DNA of 64,000 bases from positions 1 through 64,000 of IMG/VR virus record IMGVR_UViG_3300024999_000089; one strand, given 5' to 3'. How positions within the stretch are numbered: position 1 is the first letter of the stretch; the number at the start of each line of letters is the position of its first letter. This DNA is from a virus. The notes beneath the pieces were generated by a model. The model was not told the origin of the DNA. It ran no database searches and saw only the letters and a list, made by a program, of their open reading frames with translations. The translations under genes were made by a program, and so were the position numbers. Below, in pieces: positions 41,256 through 51,093 of the stretch.

Positions 41256-41639
41256 ATGAGTGCTTATTTTGCTATTGATGGGATTGCTAATAGTTATCGT
41301 AAAATGAGTGACTTAAATCTTATTCAAAAATGTTTAGGTGATGTAAGTATTGTAGATGATATTAATGGGATTCCTATTATAAGAATTAATACAAAGAAAT
41401 GGGATAGAAAAGATAAGGTATTATTTGTATTGGAAAGTAGAATTGGTGATATTATAGATGAAGTTAATAGTGAAGTTGATGATATAGTAAAATTTAGTGA
41501 AGAATATAGTTGTTTTGTAATTGATGCGGATGATATTGAGAAATTGTGTGAGAAGTTTGATTGTTGGTGTAAAAGTGGTGGGATTAAGGATGATGGTGAA
41601 TGGGATTTGCCTATTGTAGTTGTTAGTGGTAGGAAGTAA
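41256..41639 (+). CDS. Hypothetical protein, 127 aa
   Basis: ATG with GAGGT upstream, starting four bases after the holin stop, so probably co-translated. Acidic alpha/beta protein. No domain recognised. Confidence 0.65.
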   Translation: MSAYFAIDGIANSYRKMSDLNLIQKCLGDVSIVDDINGIPIIRINTKKWDRKDKVLFVLESRIGDIIDEVNSEVDDIVKFSEEYSCFVIDADDIEKLCEKFDCWCKSGGIKDDGEWDLPIVVVSGRK

Positions 41640-41674
41640 TAAAATTAAATTATAATCTGAAAGGATTAAATTGT

Positions 41675-42319
41675 GTGATTATGTCAAATAAGAATTTTCA
41701 TAATGATTTAGATTGGGATAATGCATCTATTGCTAAATTAAAGCAAACAATATTACCTGAACCAGACGTACTTACTTACTACAATCAAATTGCTAAAAGA
41801 GAAATATTTATTAATGGAGATATTGATGAATATTGTGCTGACCATGCAAAATTGATATTTGATTGGAATTTTGAGGATAGAGATATTCCAAAAGAACAGA
41901 GAAAGAAAATAAAAATATTTTTGCATACAGATGGTGGATGTGTTGCTAGTATGAATGTATTAATCGCAGCTATTATGCTATCTAAAACACCTATAACTAC
42001 AATTGCAATGGGTAAAATTTTCAGTGCTGGAGCAATGATTTTTCTTTCAGCAGATGAAAGATTACTTCTCTCTACTTCTAGAGTTATGATTCATAAAGGT
42101 TCTAGTGGAATTATATCTGATGTAAATAAGATTATTGATTATTCCAAGTTTCTTGAAAAAGACAATGAATTATCTAAAAAGTTTATTTTAGAAAGAACAA
42201 ATATAACTGCTAAAAAATATAAAGAAGTTGAAGATAAGGATTGGTATTTACTACCTCAAGAATGTGTTGATTTAGGTATTGCAACAAAAATTGTAGAAAA
42301 TATTGATGAATTGTTTTAA
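41675..42319 (+). CDS. ClpP-like serine protease, 214 aa
   Basis: Catalytic Ser in KIFSAGAMIF (S117), His in RVMIHKGSSG (H140) and a candidate Asp in KDWYLLP (D189), with LHTDGG (84-88) of the ClpP oxyanion region. The GTG start at 41675 is nine bases after AAGGA; an ATG two codons later is possible. In phages such proteins are prohead proteases or regulators; here a separate protease-scaffold fusion exists (51285), so this one may act on host or regulatory proteins. Confidence 0.8.
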   Translation: MIMSNKNFHNDLDWDNASIAKLKQTILPEPDVLTYYNQIAKREIFINGDIDEYCADHAKLIFDWNFEDRDIPKEQRKKIKIFLHTDGGCVASMNVLIAAIMLSKTPITTIAMGKIFSAGAMIFLSADERLLLSTSRVMIHKGSSGIISDVNKIIDYSKFLEKDNELSKKFILERTNITAKKYKEVEDKDWYLLPQECVDLGIATKIVENIDELF

Positions 42320-42385
42320 TTAGTTATTGTATATAACATAATAAATAAAAAAACAAACTTTAAATTAAAAGGAGAAATTTTTAAT

Positions 42386-42862
42386 ATGGAATTAAAAACT
42401 AAACATTACTATGATGATGAAACTTTAGAATTTGTTGCCTCTAAATTTTTTATTGATAATGAAGAAGTAGATATTGATGTTTATATGGATTATTGTACTG
42501 AATTGCAAAAAATTAATGGTGATTGTGAATGTAATTGTGATGATTGTACAAGGGATGATTGTTGTGAAGAATGTACGGAAGAAAATTGTTGTAATGAATG
42601 TGATGAATGTGAAGAATACATAGATGATGATTGTGGAGATTGTAATGAATGTGTTTGCAATCAAGAAGAATTCACAGATCAGCAAATCGAAGAAATAAAA
42701 ATGATAGAAGTATTTGCGTATAAATTAGACAATGTAAATTGTGACTGTGGTTGTGAAATGAGAAATTTACTTTATGAATTGTTTAGTATTGGTAAAAATG
42801 TGGGATGGAATGATCATAAATGTTTTATGAAAGAATTGATGGAAGAAGCATTGGAAGAGTAA
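42386..42862 (+). CDS. Cysteine-rich acidic protein, 158 aa
   Basis: Twenty Cys, sixteen of them between about residues 36 and 92 in an Asp/Glu/Asn background (for example DCECNCDDCTRDDCCEEC), then a helical C-terminal half. Metal binding is likely. ATG start with AAAGGAG. Not a family I recognise; it follows the ClpP-like gene and has its own terminator. Confidence 0.7.
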   Translation: MELKTKHYYDDETLEFVASKFFIDNEEVDIDVYMDYCTELQKINGDCECNCDDCTRDDCCEECTEENCCNECDECEEYIDDDCGDCNECVCNQEEFTDQQIEEIKMIEVFAYKLDNVNCDCGCEMRNLLYELFSIGKNVGWNDHKCFMKELMEEALEE

Positions 42863-42907
42863 TATAATTTTTGTATTATGCTAAAGTTAAATAACAATGT
42901 AGAAAAT

Positions 42908-42940
42908 AACTCATCTAATTTAATTTTAGGTGAGTTTTAT
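42908..42940 (+). terminator. Intrinsic terminator
   Basis: AACTCATCT / AGGTGAGTT stem (one G-U pair), 11-nt loop, TTTTATT. Confidence 0.75.
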
Positions 42941-43005
42941 TGTGCATTGTTAAAATACAATGTATAAATATATGGGTAATGACCTACCATTGTGGAGGAA
43001 TAATT

Positions 43006-43635
43006 ATGAATATTGATAATTTCAGAGGAAGAGATTTAAAAGATGTAATAAAAATAATATGTGATCAAAATTTCTTTAATGAATTAGTGGATTTACCAAA
43101 TATAATTATGAAAAATAATACATATTGTTATAAAGGTATCCCAATATTTATTGATAATAATTTAAAATATAAAACTTGCGAGTTAGTATATAAAGGTAAT
43201 GATAATTTTTATGATGATATAGTTAATAATCTTAAACAAGAAGCAAAACATTTAAATGATAAGATAAGTATATTTAGATCAAAACATGATATACAAAACT
43301 GTATTGTTGCACTAAAAGCACTTAGGGAAACATTAGATTTAATTAAAAAATATGATTGGAATTTAATGTATTCTGAGTATAGTATAGAAAATGATAAAAT
43401 TAAAAATATTGAAGATAGTATTAATATAATGTTAGCAAATGGTATTACAACAAATAATGAAGGTAAAGATATTCATGATTTAAAAAATGATAAAAATAAT
43501 TTACCTAGATTAGTAACTGAAATTGCAGTATGGGAACAGAATCATGAAGGTAATATTAGGAATCATAAAGTTTGGAGAACAGATATTGAGTATAAGAAAT
43601 ATAAATATATTGTTGATAATGAAATTAGACCATAA
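43006..43635 (+). CDS. Hypothetical protein, 209 aa
   Basis: The frame is open from 42940, but the ribosome site GGAGG lies before the ATG at 43006, so the product begins MNIDNFRGRDLKDVIKIICD. Helical, charged. No family recognised. Ends before a terminator at 43668-43700. Confidence 0.65.
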   Translation: MNIDNFRGRDLKDVIKIICDQNFFNELVDLPNIIMKNNTYCYKGIPIFIDNNLKYKTCELVYKGNDNFYDDIVNNLKQEAKHLNDKISIFRSKHDIQNCIVALKALRETLDLIKKYDWNLMYSEYSIENDKIKNIEDSINIMLANGITTNNEGKDIHDLKNDKNNLPRLVTEIAVWEQNHEGNIRNHKVWRTDIEYKKYKYIVDNEIRP

Positions 43636-43667
43636 ATTTATAGATTAAGATATATTAAGATATATTG

Positions 43668-43700
43668 AATCCACTTCTATTTATTTGAGGTGGATTTTAT
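43668..43700 (+). terminator. Intrinsic terminator
   Basis: AATCCACTTC / GAGGTGGATT stem (one G-U pair), 9-nt loop, TTTATT. Confidence 0.75.
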
Positions 43701-43768
43701 TATGTTTTAAGATTTTAAGTTTAAAATATGATAAATGTAAGATTTTATTAAAATTAATTGTGTGGAGG

Positions 43769-43987
43769 TTGATTACATTAAATAATACTAATATATTACT
43801 TAAATTAAATGCAAAAATTTTTCAAGAAGAGATTAGGATATTAACATTTGAATCATTATTAAAATATATACAAATTAACAATATAAAAGATATTGATATA
43901 ATTATTGATTTATTAGTTAATGATATAAATGGTTCTATAGAAGATATGAAAGAATATAAAAATGAATTAGATAACTTATTAAAATAA
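43769..43987 (+). CDS. Small helical protein with unclear start, about 70 aa
   Basis: Reads LNNTNILLKLNAKIFQEEIR and on to an acidic helical end. The ribosome site GGAGG (43764-43768) touches the TTG at 43769; ATT (43772) and TTA (43778) follow in frame, and no ATG/GTG/TTG occurs at a normal distance. Another case of an unusual start in this window. I give the TTG as the formal start. Function unknown. Confidence 0.5.
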   Translation: MITLNNTNILLKLNAKIFQEEIRILTFESLLKYIQINNIKDIDIIIDLLVNDINGSIEDMKEYKNELDNLLK

Positions 43988-44016
43988 TAAATAGACACAT
44001 AAGGAGTGTGACTATT

Positions 44017-45108
44017 ATTGCTAGACCTAAAAAAGCTACAACTAATATTGTACAAGTAAAAAAAGAAAAAATAATGTTTAAATGCTTATGTTGCGAAAAA
44101 GAAAAAGATCAAGAAAAAGAATATTACAAATCAAATTCTTTTATTCTTAAAGGTAATAATAATCGTATGTTCATATGCCGTCAATGTGTTGTTGATTTAT
44201 ATACATATTTAGTAGGAAAGCATAATGATTGTAAAATTGCATTATATTTTGCTTGTAGATTATTAGATGTATATTTTGAATCAAGTTTATATTATAGTGC
44301 AGAACAACAAGCAAATAATAGTAATAGTAGTATATTTGCTATCTACCTGCAGAAATGTAACAGCCTCCCACAATATTCTTCAAAAACATTTTCAGAATCT
44401 TCCCCATTAGAATCTACTGAAAATATAAATATATTTGAGACAGAAATTAAATTGGATACAAATGAGGAAGATAAAAGAAATAAAGAAGATGTAATTCGTA
44501 TGGTTGGTTACGATCCATTTGAAAATGATAATCAAATGGATAAGAAACATCTTTATAATACTTTAGTTGATTTTTTAGATGAATCAACACTAGAAGATTC
44601 ATTTAAATTGCCTATAGTAATTGAAATAGTTAAAAGTTTTAATCAAATAGATAAACTTAATCAAGCATTATCATTATTAACTGCTGATGTAAATAATATA
44701 CAATCACAAACAGGTGGAGTAAAATCGCTAATTGAAGCAAAGGAAAAAGTATATCGTTCAATACTTGCTATGGCAAAGGATAACGGTATTTCAGTTAATC
44801 ATGCCAATAATAAATCTAAAGGTGCAGGTACTCTATCTGGAATTATTAAACAATTACAAGAAAAAGGATTTATGGAAGTTGAAGTAAATCTTTTTGATAT
44901 AGAAACTTGTAAAGGGATGCAACAAGTAGCTGATATTAGTAATAATAGCATTTTAAAACAACTACAATTTGATGAAAATGATTATACTTTTATGATTAAT
45001 GAACAACGTGATTTAATTCAAAATTTACAAAAGAAAAATACATATTTAGAAGAAGAAAATAGATTATTAAAAATAAAATTTAGAGAAGGTGACATAGTTA
45101 ATGAATAA
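44017..45108 (+). CDS. Zinc-finger protein before the terminase, possible small subunit, AUU start
   Basis: The natural start is the AUU at 44017-44019 (product MARPKKATTNIVQVKK, the beginning I expect for this phage family), ten bases after AAGGAG; the in-frame GTG at 44008 is one base from the ribosome site. N-terminal zinc site (CLCC ... CRQC, about residues 20-55), helical middle, coiled-coil C-terminus. Overlaps the terminase gene by eight bases, the usual place of the small terminase subunit, although no HTH is evident. Confidence 0.6.
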   Translation: MARPKKATTNIVQVKKEKIMFKCLCCEKEKDQEKEYYKSNSFILKGNNNRMFICRQCVVDLYTYLVGKHNDCKIALYFACRLLDVYFESSLYYSAEQQANNSNSSIFAIYLQKCNSLPQYSSKTFSESSPLESTENINIFETEIKLDTNEEDKRNKEDVIRMVGYDPFENDNQMDKKHLYNTLVDFLDESTLEDSFKLPIVIEIVKSFNQIDKLNQALSLLTADVNNIQSQTGGVKSLIEAKEKVYRSILAMAKDNGISVNHANNKSKGAGTLSGIIKQLQEKGFMEVEVNLFDIETCKGMQQVADISNNSILKQLQFDENDYTFMINEQRDLIQNLQKKNTYLEEENRLLKIKFREGDIVNE

Positions 45109-47932
45109 AAAAACTATGTCACAAAGAAAAATTGATGGATATTTAAAACTTGCAGAGATAATAAATTATGGAAGAAAATTTCCAGTACGTTTTGTAGAAA
45201 GGTTTTTTGGTTTAGACCTGTTAGATTTTCAGAAATATGTGTTTTTAAAAAGTTGGTATACTCCTAATTGTGTTTGGTGTATGGGGAGATCGTCTGGTAA
45301 AGCATTAAGTTTAGATACTAAAATACCAACTCTTACAGGGTTTAAAACAATGGGAGAATTGCAAATTGGAGATTATATATTAACTGAAAATGGTGAACCT
45401 ACCAAAGTTACTTATGTTTCAGATATTTTTATTGGACATAAGTGTTATGAAGTTGAATTTGATGATGGAGCAAAAATTATTGCGGATGCCGAACATTTAT
45501 GGGCATTATCAACAAAAAAAAATGAAAAGATAAGAATTTTTACTACTGAAAATATAGCTAAAGATTATGTTCGTCATAGAAATGATAAGGTTAAAAACGA
45601 ATATAAATATCGTATTCAAAAAAATAATCCGATAAAATATCAAGAGAAAGAATTACCTATCCATCCTTATTTATTAGGTATATGGTTAGGTGATGGTAAT
45701 TCTGCAAATACCAATATAACTTGCGGTTATGAAGATTTAAATAATATGATTACAAACATTAATGAAATTGGTTATTCTACTAAAATATACTATCATAAAA
45801 ACAGAACACCTTCAATTGGTGTAGGAATAACACCTAGAGGACAAGAAAATAAATTTAAGACTGAATTAAGAAATTTAAATTTAATAAATAATAAGCATAT
45901 TCCAGAAATATATCTATATTCAAATATTGAACAAAGATATGAATTGTTAAAAGGACTCATGGATTCAGATGGTACATGTAGCATAAAAGGAGAATGTTCT
46001 TTTTCTCAGAAAGATTATAATATTATTATAAAAGTATCTCAACTTTTATCTTCTTTAGGAATTACTAATATAATAAAAAATAAAAAATCAAAATGTAAAG
46101 GAAAAGAATATTATTCTTATAATATTTTCTTTAGAGTGGATAAAAATCATAGTTGTTTTAAACTATTAAGAAAACATGAAAGATTGCAGAATGAATTACA
46201 TAAAAGACAAAAAAGAAATTCAATAATATCAGTTAAAGAAATTCTTTCTGTGCCAACAAAATGTATAACTGTGGATAATCATTCACAGTTATATTTATGT
46301 AGTGAAAAATTTGTAGTTACACATAATACAACTCTTGGTTCTCCTTTTTTAATGGCTAAAAGTTTACTTATACCAAATTTTCAGGCTTATATTTTAGCTG
46401 GTTCTGGAAGTCAAAGTCAAGAAATGTTTTCTAAAATAGAAAAAATAGCAAAAAGAGAGATAGCTTCTTTTACTGGTTTAACAGATATTTTTTTAAACGA
46501 AACAGTAAAAAGTGCATCGAATAAAGATGGATTTACACATAATCCTAGTTCTTTTGAATATAACCTCTACAACGGTAGCGCAGTTAACTCACTAAATGGT
46601 GCCATTAATAATCTTAGGAGTCGAAGATCAAATTGCAATTTTTACGATGAGAGTGGATTTGCACCAGATGAATTATTTACTGCATCATTACCATTTATCA
46701 CTCAAAATAGTAGTTTTAGACTTGGTGGAGATGTTGATGTATCAACTTTCCCAAAACAATTTCCAAACCAAGCAATATTTGCTTCTTCAGCATCAAGTAC
46801 AGATACTTTTTTCTTTAGAATATATAGAGAATACGCACAAAAAATGATGCTTGGTGATTCTAATTATTTTGTAGCAGATATAAATTCTGACGTAGTAATA
46901 AATGCTACATATAATGGTAAACTATATCCTGTTCCATTGCTTAGTCAGCAAACTATTGATAATGCTATGCGTGAAAATTATAGTAAGGGCATGAGGGAGT
47001 ATAAAAATATTTTTACAACAGAAGGATCGGATAAACAGATTATTAAAAGGTCTGTTCTTATTAGAAATTCTGAATTAAGAATACCAATTTTTGCAAATAA
47101 TAGCAATAGAAAATTTGCTTTGGCATATGATCCTAGTAGATCTTACGATAATGCTATTACAATGGTTGGTGAAATTATATTTGATGAAAATATTGGTTAT
47201 AAAATGGAAATATGTAATGGTGTAAGTTTTGTAGATATTGCTAAGAAAAAAAAGACTCCAATGAGAACACCAGAACAAATAGAATATTTAAAAAAAATGA
47301 TATTGGATTATAATGGTAAACAATCAGCAGAATATGAAAATATCGAGACTGTCTGTATTGATGCTGGTGCTGGTGGTGGTGGTGTTAATATTGCTGATTA
47401 TCTTATGGAAGATTGGACAGATAACGCAGGAATTAAACATAAAGGGTTAATTGATAAAATTGAATCAACAGATTATGTTTCAAAATTTCCAAACGCTGTT
47501 GATAAAATTAAATTACTTTCACCACAAAAGTATAAAAAAATGTTATTTGACGCACTTATTGAAATGTTAAATCTTGATTTAATAAGTTTCACGGAAGATT
47601 ATGATATGAAAGGATTTTTAACCTTTGCAGATAGTGAAAATTCATATAAATTATCTTTTGATGAAGAATTAGCTTTAAAAAATATTGATTTAGCCAAAGA
47701 AGAATTAGTTAATATGTATAGGTATGATGGAACAAATGGTAATTATAGATATGATCTAAGAGATGATAGAGTAGGAAGATTATACGACGATAGAGCATAT
47801 TGTTTAGCTATGCTTGCATGGTATTTATCAGAATTAAGAAGAAAACATATAACAGGGAAAAAGAAAAATACTAACATCTCTCCCTCATCATATTTTGCAA
47901 TAGCAAATAAATCATCAAGAGCAAGAAGATAG
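45101..47932 (+). CDS. terL: Large terminase subunit with in-frame intein, 943 aa precursor
   Basis: Walker A GRSSGK (62-67) is split from its TT by the intein (residues 68-409). After removal the extein is about 601 aa, normal for TerL. Other motifs: YDESGF (Walker B region), then RNase-H-like nuclease acids in AYDPSRSYDNA, CIDAGAGGGG and DDRAYCLA. Packages DNA into the prohead from the portal. Start overlaps the upstream gene. Without splicing the ATPase site is broken, so splicing is probably required. Confidence 0.9.
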   Translation: MNKKTMSQRKIDGYLKLAEIINYGRKFPVRFVERFFGLDLLDFQKYVFLKSWYTPNCVWCMGRSSGKALSLDTKIPTLTGFKTMGELQIGDYILTENGEPTKVTYVSDIFIGHKCYEVEFDDGAKIIADAEHLWALSTKKNEKIRIFTTENIAKDYVRHRNDKVKNEYKYRIQKNNPIKYQEKELPIHPYLLGIWLGDGNSANTNITCGYEDLNNMITNINEIGYSTKIYYHKNRTPSIGVGITPRGQENKFKTELRNLNLINNKHIPEIYLYSNIEQRYELLKGLMDSDGTCSIKGECSFSQKDYNIIIKVSQLLSSLGITNIIKNKKSKCKGKEYYSYNIFFRVDKNHSCFKLLRKHERLQNELHKRQKRNSIISVKEILSVPTKCITVDNHSQLYLCSEKFVVTHNTTLGSPFLMAKSLLIPNFQAYILAGSGSQSQEMFSKIEKIAKREIASFTGLTDIFLNETVKSASNKDGFTHNPSSFEYNLYNGSAVNSLNGAINNLRSRRSNCNFYDESGFAPDELFTASLPFITQNSSFRLGGDVDVSTFPKQFPNQAIFASSASSTDTFFFRIYREYAQKMMLGDSNYFVADINSDVVINATYNGKLYPVPLLSQQTIDNAMRENYSKGMREYKNIFTTEGSDKQIIKRSVLIRNSELRIPIFANNSNRKFALAYDPSRSYDNAITMVGEIIFDENIGYKMEICNGVSFVDIAKKKKTPMRTPEQIEYLKKMILDYNGKQSAEYENIETVCIDAGAGGGGVNIADYLMEDWTDNAGIKHKGLIDKIESTDYVSKFPNAVDKIKLLSPQKYKKMLFDALIEMLNLDLISFTEDYDMKGFLTFADSENSYKLSFDEELALKNIDLAKEELVNMYRYDGTNGNYRYDLRDDRVGRLYDDRAYCLAMLAWYLSELRRKHITGKKKNTNISPSSYFAIANKSSRARR
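45302..46327 (+). mobile_element. Class 3 intein with LAGLIDADG endonuclease in terL
   Basis: 342 codons, from A68 (ALSLDTKIPTLTGF) to VVTHN, followed by Thr+1. The first residue is Ala, not Cys/Ser, and the class 3 W-C-T set can be read: W in AEHLW (block B), C in KCITVDNHS (block F) and T in VVTHN (block G). LLGIWLGDG and LLKGLMDSDG are the two LAGLIDADG motifs. Inserted at the Walker A Lys, a classical conserved site. Confidence 0.85.
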
Positions 47933-47933
47933 A

Positions 47934-47947
47934 TTATAAATATAATT
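47934..47947 (+). promoter_or_regulatory. 14-bp motif before the portal gene
   Basis: TTATAAATATAATT directly after the terL stop codon and upstream of the portal ribosome site; no -35 box is visible. Confidence 0.45.
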
Positions 47948-47979
47948 ATACATATATACTATAAGAAAGGAGGTTATCA

Positions 47980-49575
47980 ATGCCTGATCAAAACAATCTA
48001 AACAATAACCAAAACAACCAACAAAACCTCTCCCCTACCCTATTCTCTTTAAAAAAATCATGGGAATCAGCTAAAAACTTTTCCTTATCAAGAATAGGTG
48101 TTTTATTTAAAAATAAACAAAAGAAATTAAATAATGTAACTATTGATAAAATAAAATTATGGCTTGCTAATCCACAAAAATACCAAAATGAGATACTTGA
48201 TTTATCAGATAATTTATATGCACCTGAAGGAATCTATAAAGTTTTAGTCAATTTAACTACAAATATGGCAACATTAGATAATTATCTTCAACCTGATTTT
48301 TACACAATGCAAAAATTAAAAGAAGAAATTAATAATCAAACTTCAAAAGAAATGTCTGAAGAAGAATCTCAAGAAGTAATAAATAAACTTTTAAAAAATT
48401 TTAATAATGAATTTAATACTGTTAGAAAATATATTGATAATATAGATATAAAGAAAACAGGACGTAGAATTATAGAAAGTTTGGTTAGATATGGTGCTTA
48501 TTGTGGTTTTGAAAAGAATGACGGTAATTTTCCTTATCTATGGGATTTGCCTATAAAATATGTTAGATTATATTCGATAAAAAATGGACAATTTTCTGTT
48601 GAGTTTAACTTCAAATATTTTGAAGATTTAAATTCAGATAATTCATTATCTGAATTTGCATGGAGTATTTATCCTGATGAATTTAAAATATTATATGATA
48701 GATATAAAACTAATTCAGATAGATTAAGATATCCAGAATGGCAACCTTTACCTAGTGATAAAGTATGTTGCATTAAATTAGGTGGAGATAATGATACTTT
48801 CTTTTTACCATTGTATAGTCAATTGTTTACTGAGTTATTTTTATTAAATGATTTAGTTGATGAAGAGATTGAAAGTTCTAGGGATCAAAAATTAAAAATG
48901 GTTTCCATTAATTTTCCAACAGATCAGGAAAGTGGCATACCTCTCGTAGAACCAGATGTTGTGTCATCTTGGGTTTCTACTGTCGCAGCAAATTTGCCCG
49001 ACTCGGTCTGTGTGGTGGGGAGTCCTTATAAATTAGAAGAAATTTCTTTTAAAAGTGTACAAAATGAAAAAGAAAATTTGGCAGAATTTGCAAAATCAAT
49101 GGCATATATGCAAGCTGGAGCAAATCCTCTGCTGTTAGGAGGTTCTTCTACTAATTCCTCCGTAGGTATAACACAGAATTTAATATATATACAATCTGTT
49201 GTATTCTCAATGCTTGATAAGATTCAAAGTTGGTTTAATTATAGAATTTCCAATGTTAACCTTAGAAAGAAATATACTTTTAGATTAAATATATGGAAAA
49301 CAACTTGGTATAATCAACAAGATATTTTTGACAGAGAATATAAATTAACTTCTATCGGAGGATCATTAAACGTCATTAGTAGTATTAATGGACATAGTGT
49401 TGATGATTACAATGCTAGTCTTATATATGAAAATTTAATTAAATCAAAAGAATTTTGGCGACCTCCTCTTAATATGAATCAAGGTTCAAATTTAGATGAT
49501 ATTGGAGGAAGACCAGAAGTAGATAATCCTACTGACTCTGGAATTGTAACTCGTGATAAAGAAACCAATATGTAA
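47980..49575 (+). CDS. Portal protein, 531 aa
   Basis: Follows terL and precedes the protease-scaffold gene, the normal order. Polar Asn/Gln-rich N-terminus, then a long alpha/beta body with DLPIKYVRLYS, PSDKVCCIKL and a helical stretch with SMAYMQAGANPLLLGG, typical of phage portals of about this length. ATG start with AAAGGAGG. Forms the dodecameric DNA channel of the head. Confidence 0.8.
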   Translation: MPDQNNLNNNQNNQQNLSPTLFSLKKSWESAKNFSLSRIGVLFKNKQKKLNNVTIDKIKLWLANPQKYQNEILDLSDNLYAPEGIYKVLVNLTTNMATLDNYLQPDFYTMQKLKEEINNQTSKEMSEEESQEVINKLLKNFNNEFNTVRKYIDNIDIKKTGRRIIESLVRYGAYCGFEKNDGNFPYLWDLPIKYVRLYSIKNGQFSVEFNFKYFEDLNSDNSLSEFAWSIYPDEFKILYDRYKTNSDRLRYPEWQPLPSDKVCCIKLGGDNDTFFLPLYSQLFTELFLLNDLVDEEIESSRDQKLKMVSINFPTDQESGIPLVEPDVVSSWVSTVAANLPDSVCVVGSPYKLEEISFKSVQNEKENLAEFAKSMAYMQAGANPLLLGGSSTNSSVGITQNLIYIQSVVFSMLDKIQSWFNYRISNVNLRKKYTFRLNIWKTTWYNQQDIFDREYKLTSIGGSLNVISSINGHSVDDYNASLIYENLIKSKEFWRPPLNMNQGSNLDDIGGRPEVDNPTDSGIVTRDKETNM

Positions 49576-49585
49576 TAAATTTTTT

Positions 49586-49633
49586 GTGGCTAGGCAATGC
49601 AGACCGAAAAGGAGTTTCCCTACTCCCTGCCAC
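49586..49633 (+). other. GC-rich hairpin element between portal and endonuclease gene
   Basis: GTGGC (49586) / GCCAC (49629) close a structure with an inner GGAGT / ACTCC hairpin. Shares TACTCCCTGCC with the GC-rich candidate RNA at 15.9 kb. Not followed by a T-tract; it may be a structured RNA or the mark of the endonuclease gene insertion. Confidence 0.5.
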
Positions 49634-49675
49634 TCATATAATTTTAGGGATTTTTATATGAAGGGAGATATAATA

Positions 49676-51088
49676 ATGAGTAATAAACTTGATTTTAATG
49701 CAGTAAAAGATCGTATTTCAAAAATAGGTTATGAATTAATTAGTAATAAATATGTAAAAATGAGAGCAGATTTGATAGTAAAAGATAAATATAATTATTA
49801 TTATAAGGTAAGCTTAGAAGATTTAAGTGCTGGTGTAAAACCTAAATTTGTACATCCTGCAAATCCATATTCTATTTACAATATAAAATTATATTTAAAA
49901 AATAATAAAGATAATTTTATATTGTTATCTAATAAATATGAAAATGAAGATTCTAATTTAATTTTGTGTGACAATGAAGGATATTATTATTCTTTGACAT
50001 GGAGAACACTTAAAAGGAGAAATAAACATGTAATTGTTGGTGAAAATAATATATATTCAACAAAAAATATTGAATTATTTTTAAATAATAATTATCCGAA
50101 TTTAAATTTACTAAATAAGTTTATAAATTATAAAGAAAAATTAATCTTTATAGATAATAACGGATATATTTATACAAGAACATGGAATGATCTAAAAAGA
50201 TTAAATAATTTTCATATAGCAGATAAAAGTAATAAATATTCCATTCAAAACATTAAACTTTGGTGCAAACTTAATAATAAACCTTTTGAATTAATTAGTA
50301 ATAAATATAATAATAATTTAGAATATCTTAAATGGAAATGTTTAAAAGATGATTGTGAAGAGTATTTTAATTCATCTTGGAGTAATATTATGAGTGGTAA
50401 TGGTTGCTCTTATTGTGCAGGTAAAAAAGTTGGTCTTTCTAATTGTTTAGCAACTAAATATCCTGAAATTGCATCTGAATGGCATCCTATACTCAATGGG
50501 AATTTAACTCCTTACGATGTAACATATGGTAGTGAAAAATATATTTATTGGAAATGTAAAGATTGTGGTCATGAATGGAAAGTAACACCAAATAATAGAA
50601 CTGCTTCCGGCACTAGTTGTCCTGAATGTAATAAATCTAAAGGCGAAAAAGAATGTAAAAGAGTTCTTATGTCTAAAGATTTAATGGAAATATTATATGA
50701 AGAATATGAAATATTATCAGATATAGAAAAGAACAATAATATATATTTTATTCCACAAATGAAATTTGATAGATTGCTAGGTTTGGGAGGTTGTTTACTA
50801 TCCTATGATTTTTATATACCAAAATTAAATTTAATTATAGAGTATGATGGCGAATATCACTATATGCCAATTAGAAAATATAAAAATAAACCAATGAAAG
50901 ATGCAGAAGAAAGATTTATAAAGCAATAAATACACGACCAACTAAAAAATGAATATTGTAAGAAACACAATATAAAACTTATCCGTATACCATATTGGGA
51001 TTTTGATAATATAGAATCTATTCTTTCTAAAGAATTAAATATTAAATCAAATAAATTACAAAAAAGTATCATAATTTATAGGATGTGA
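49676..51088 (+). pseudogene. Homing-endonuclease-like gene interrupted by a stop
   Basis: ATG at 49676 with GGGAG upstream. Several repeated N-terminal units of about 70 residues (ISNKY...), two treble-clef zinc ribbons (WKCLKDDC..CSYC, WKCKDCGHEW..CPEC), then a Vsr/EDxHD-type nuclease core YDFYIPKLNLIIEYDGEYHY. A TAA at 50927-50929 stops it, but the same frame continues for 52 codons with KHNIKLIRIPYWDFDNIESI, the normal end of this domain. So a single nonsense change has truncated the nuclease; the N-terminal product may still be made. Confidence 0.7.
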
Positions 51089-51093
51089 TAAAT

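Noticed and set aside
42425-42685. Minus-strand Ile/Thr/Phe-rich frame
   Set aside because: Shadow of the Cys/Asp/Glu-rich gene; no ribosome site.
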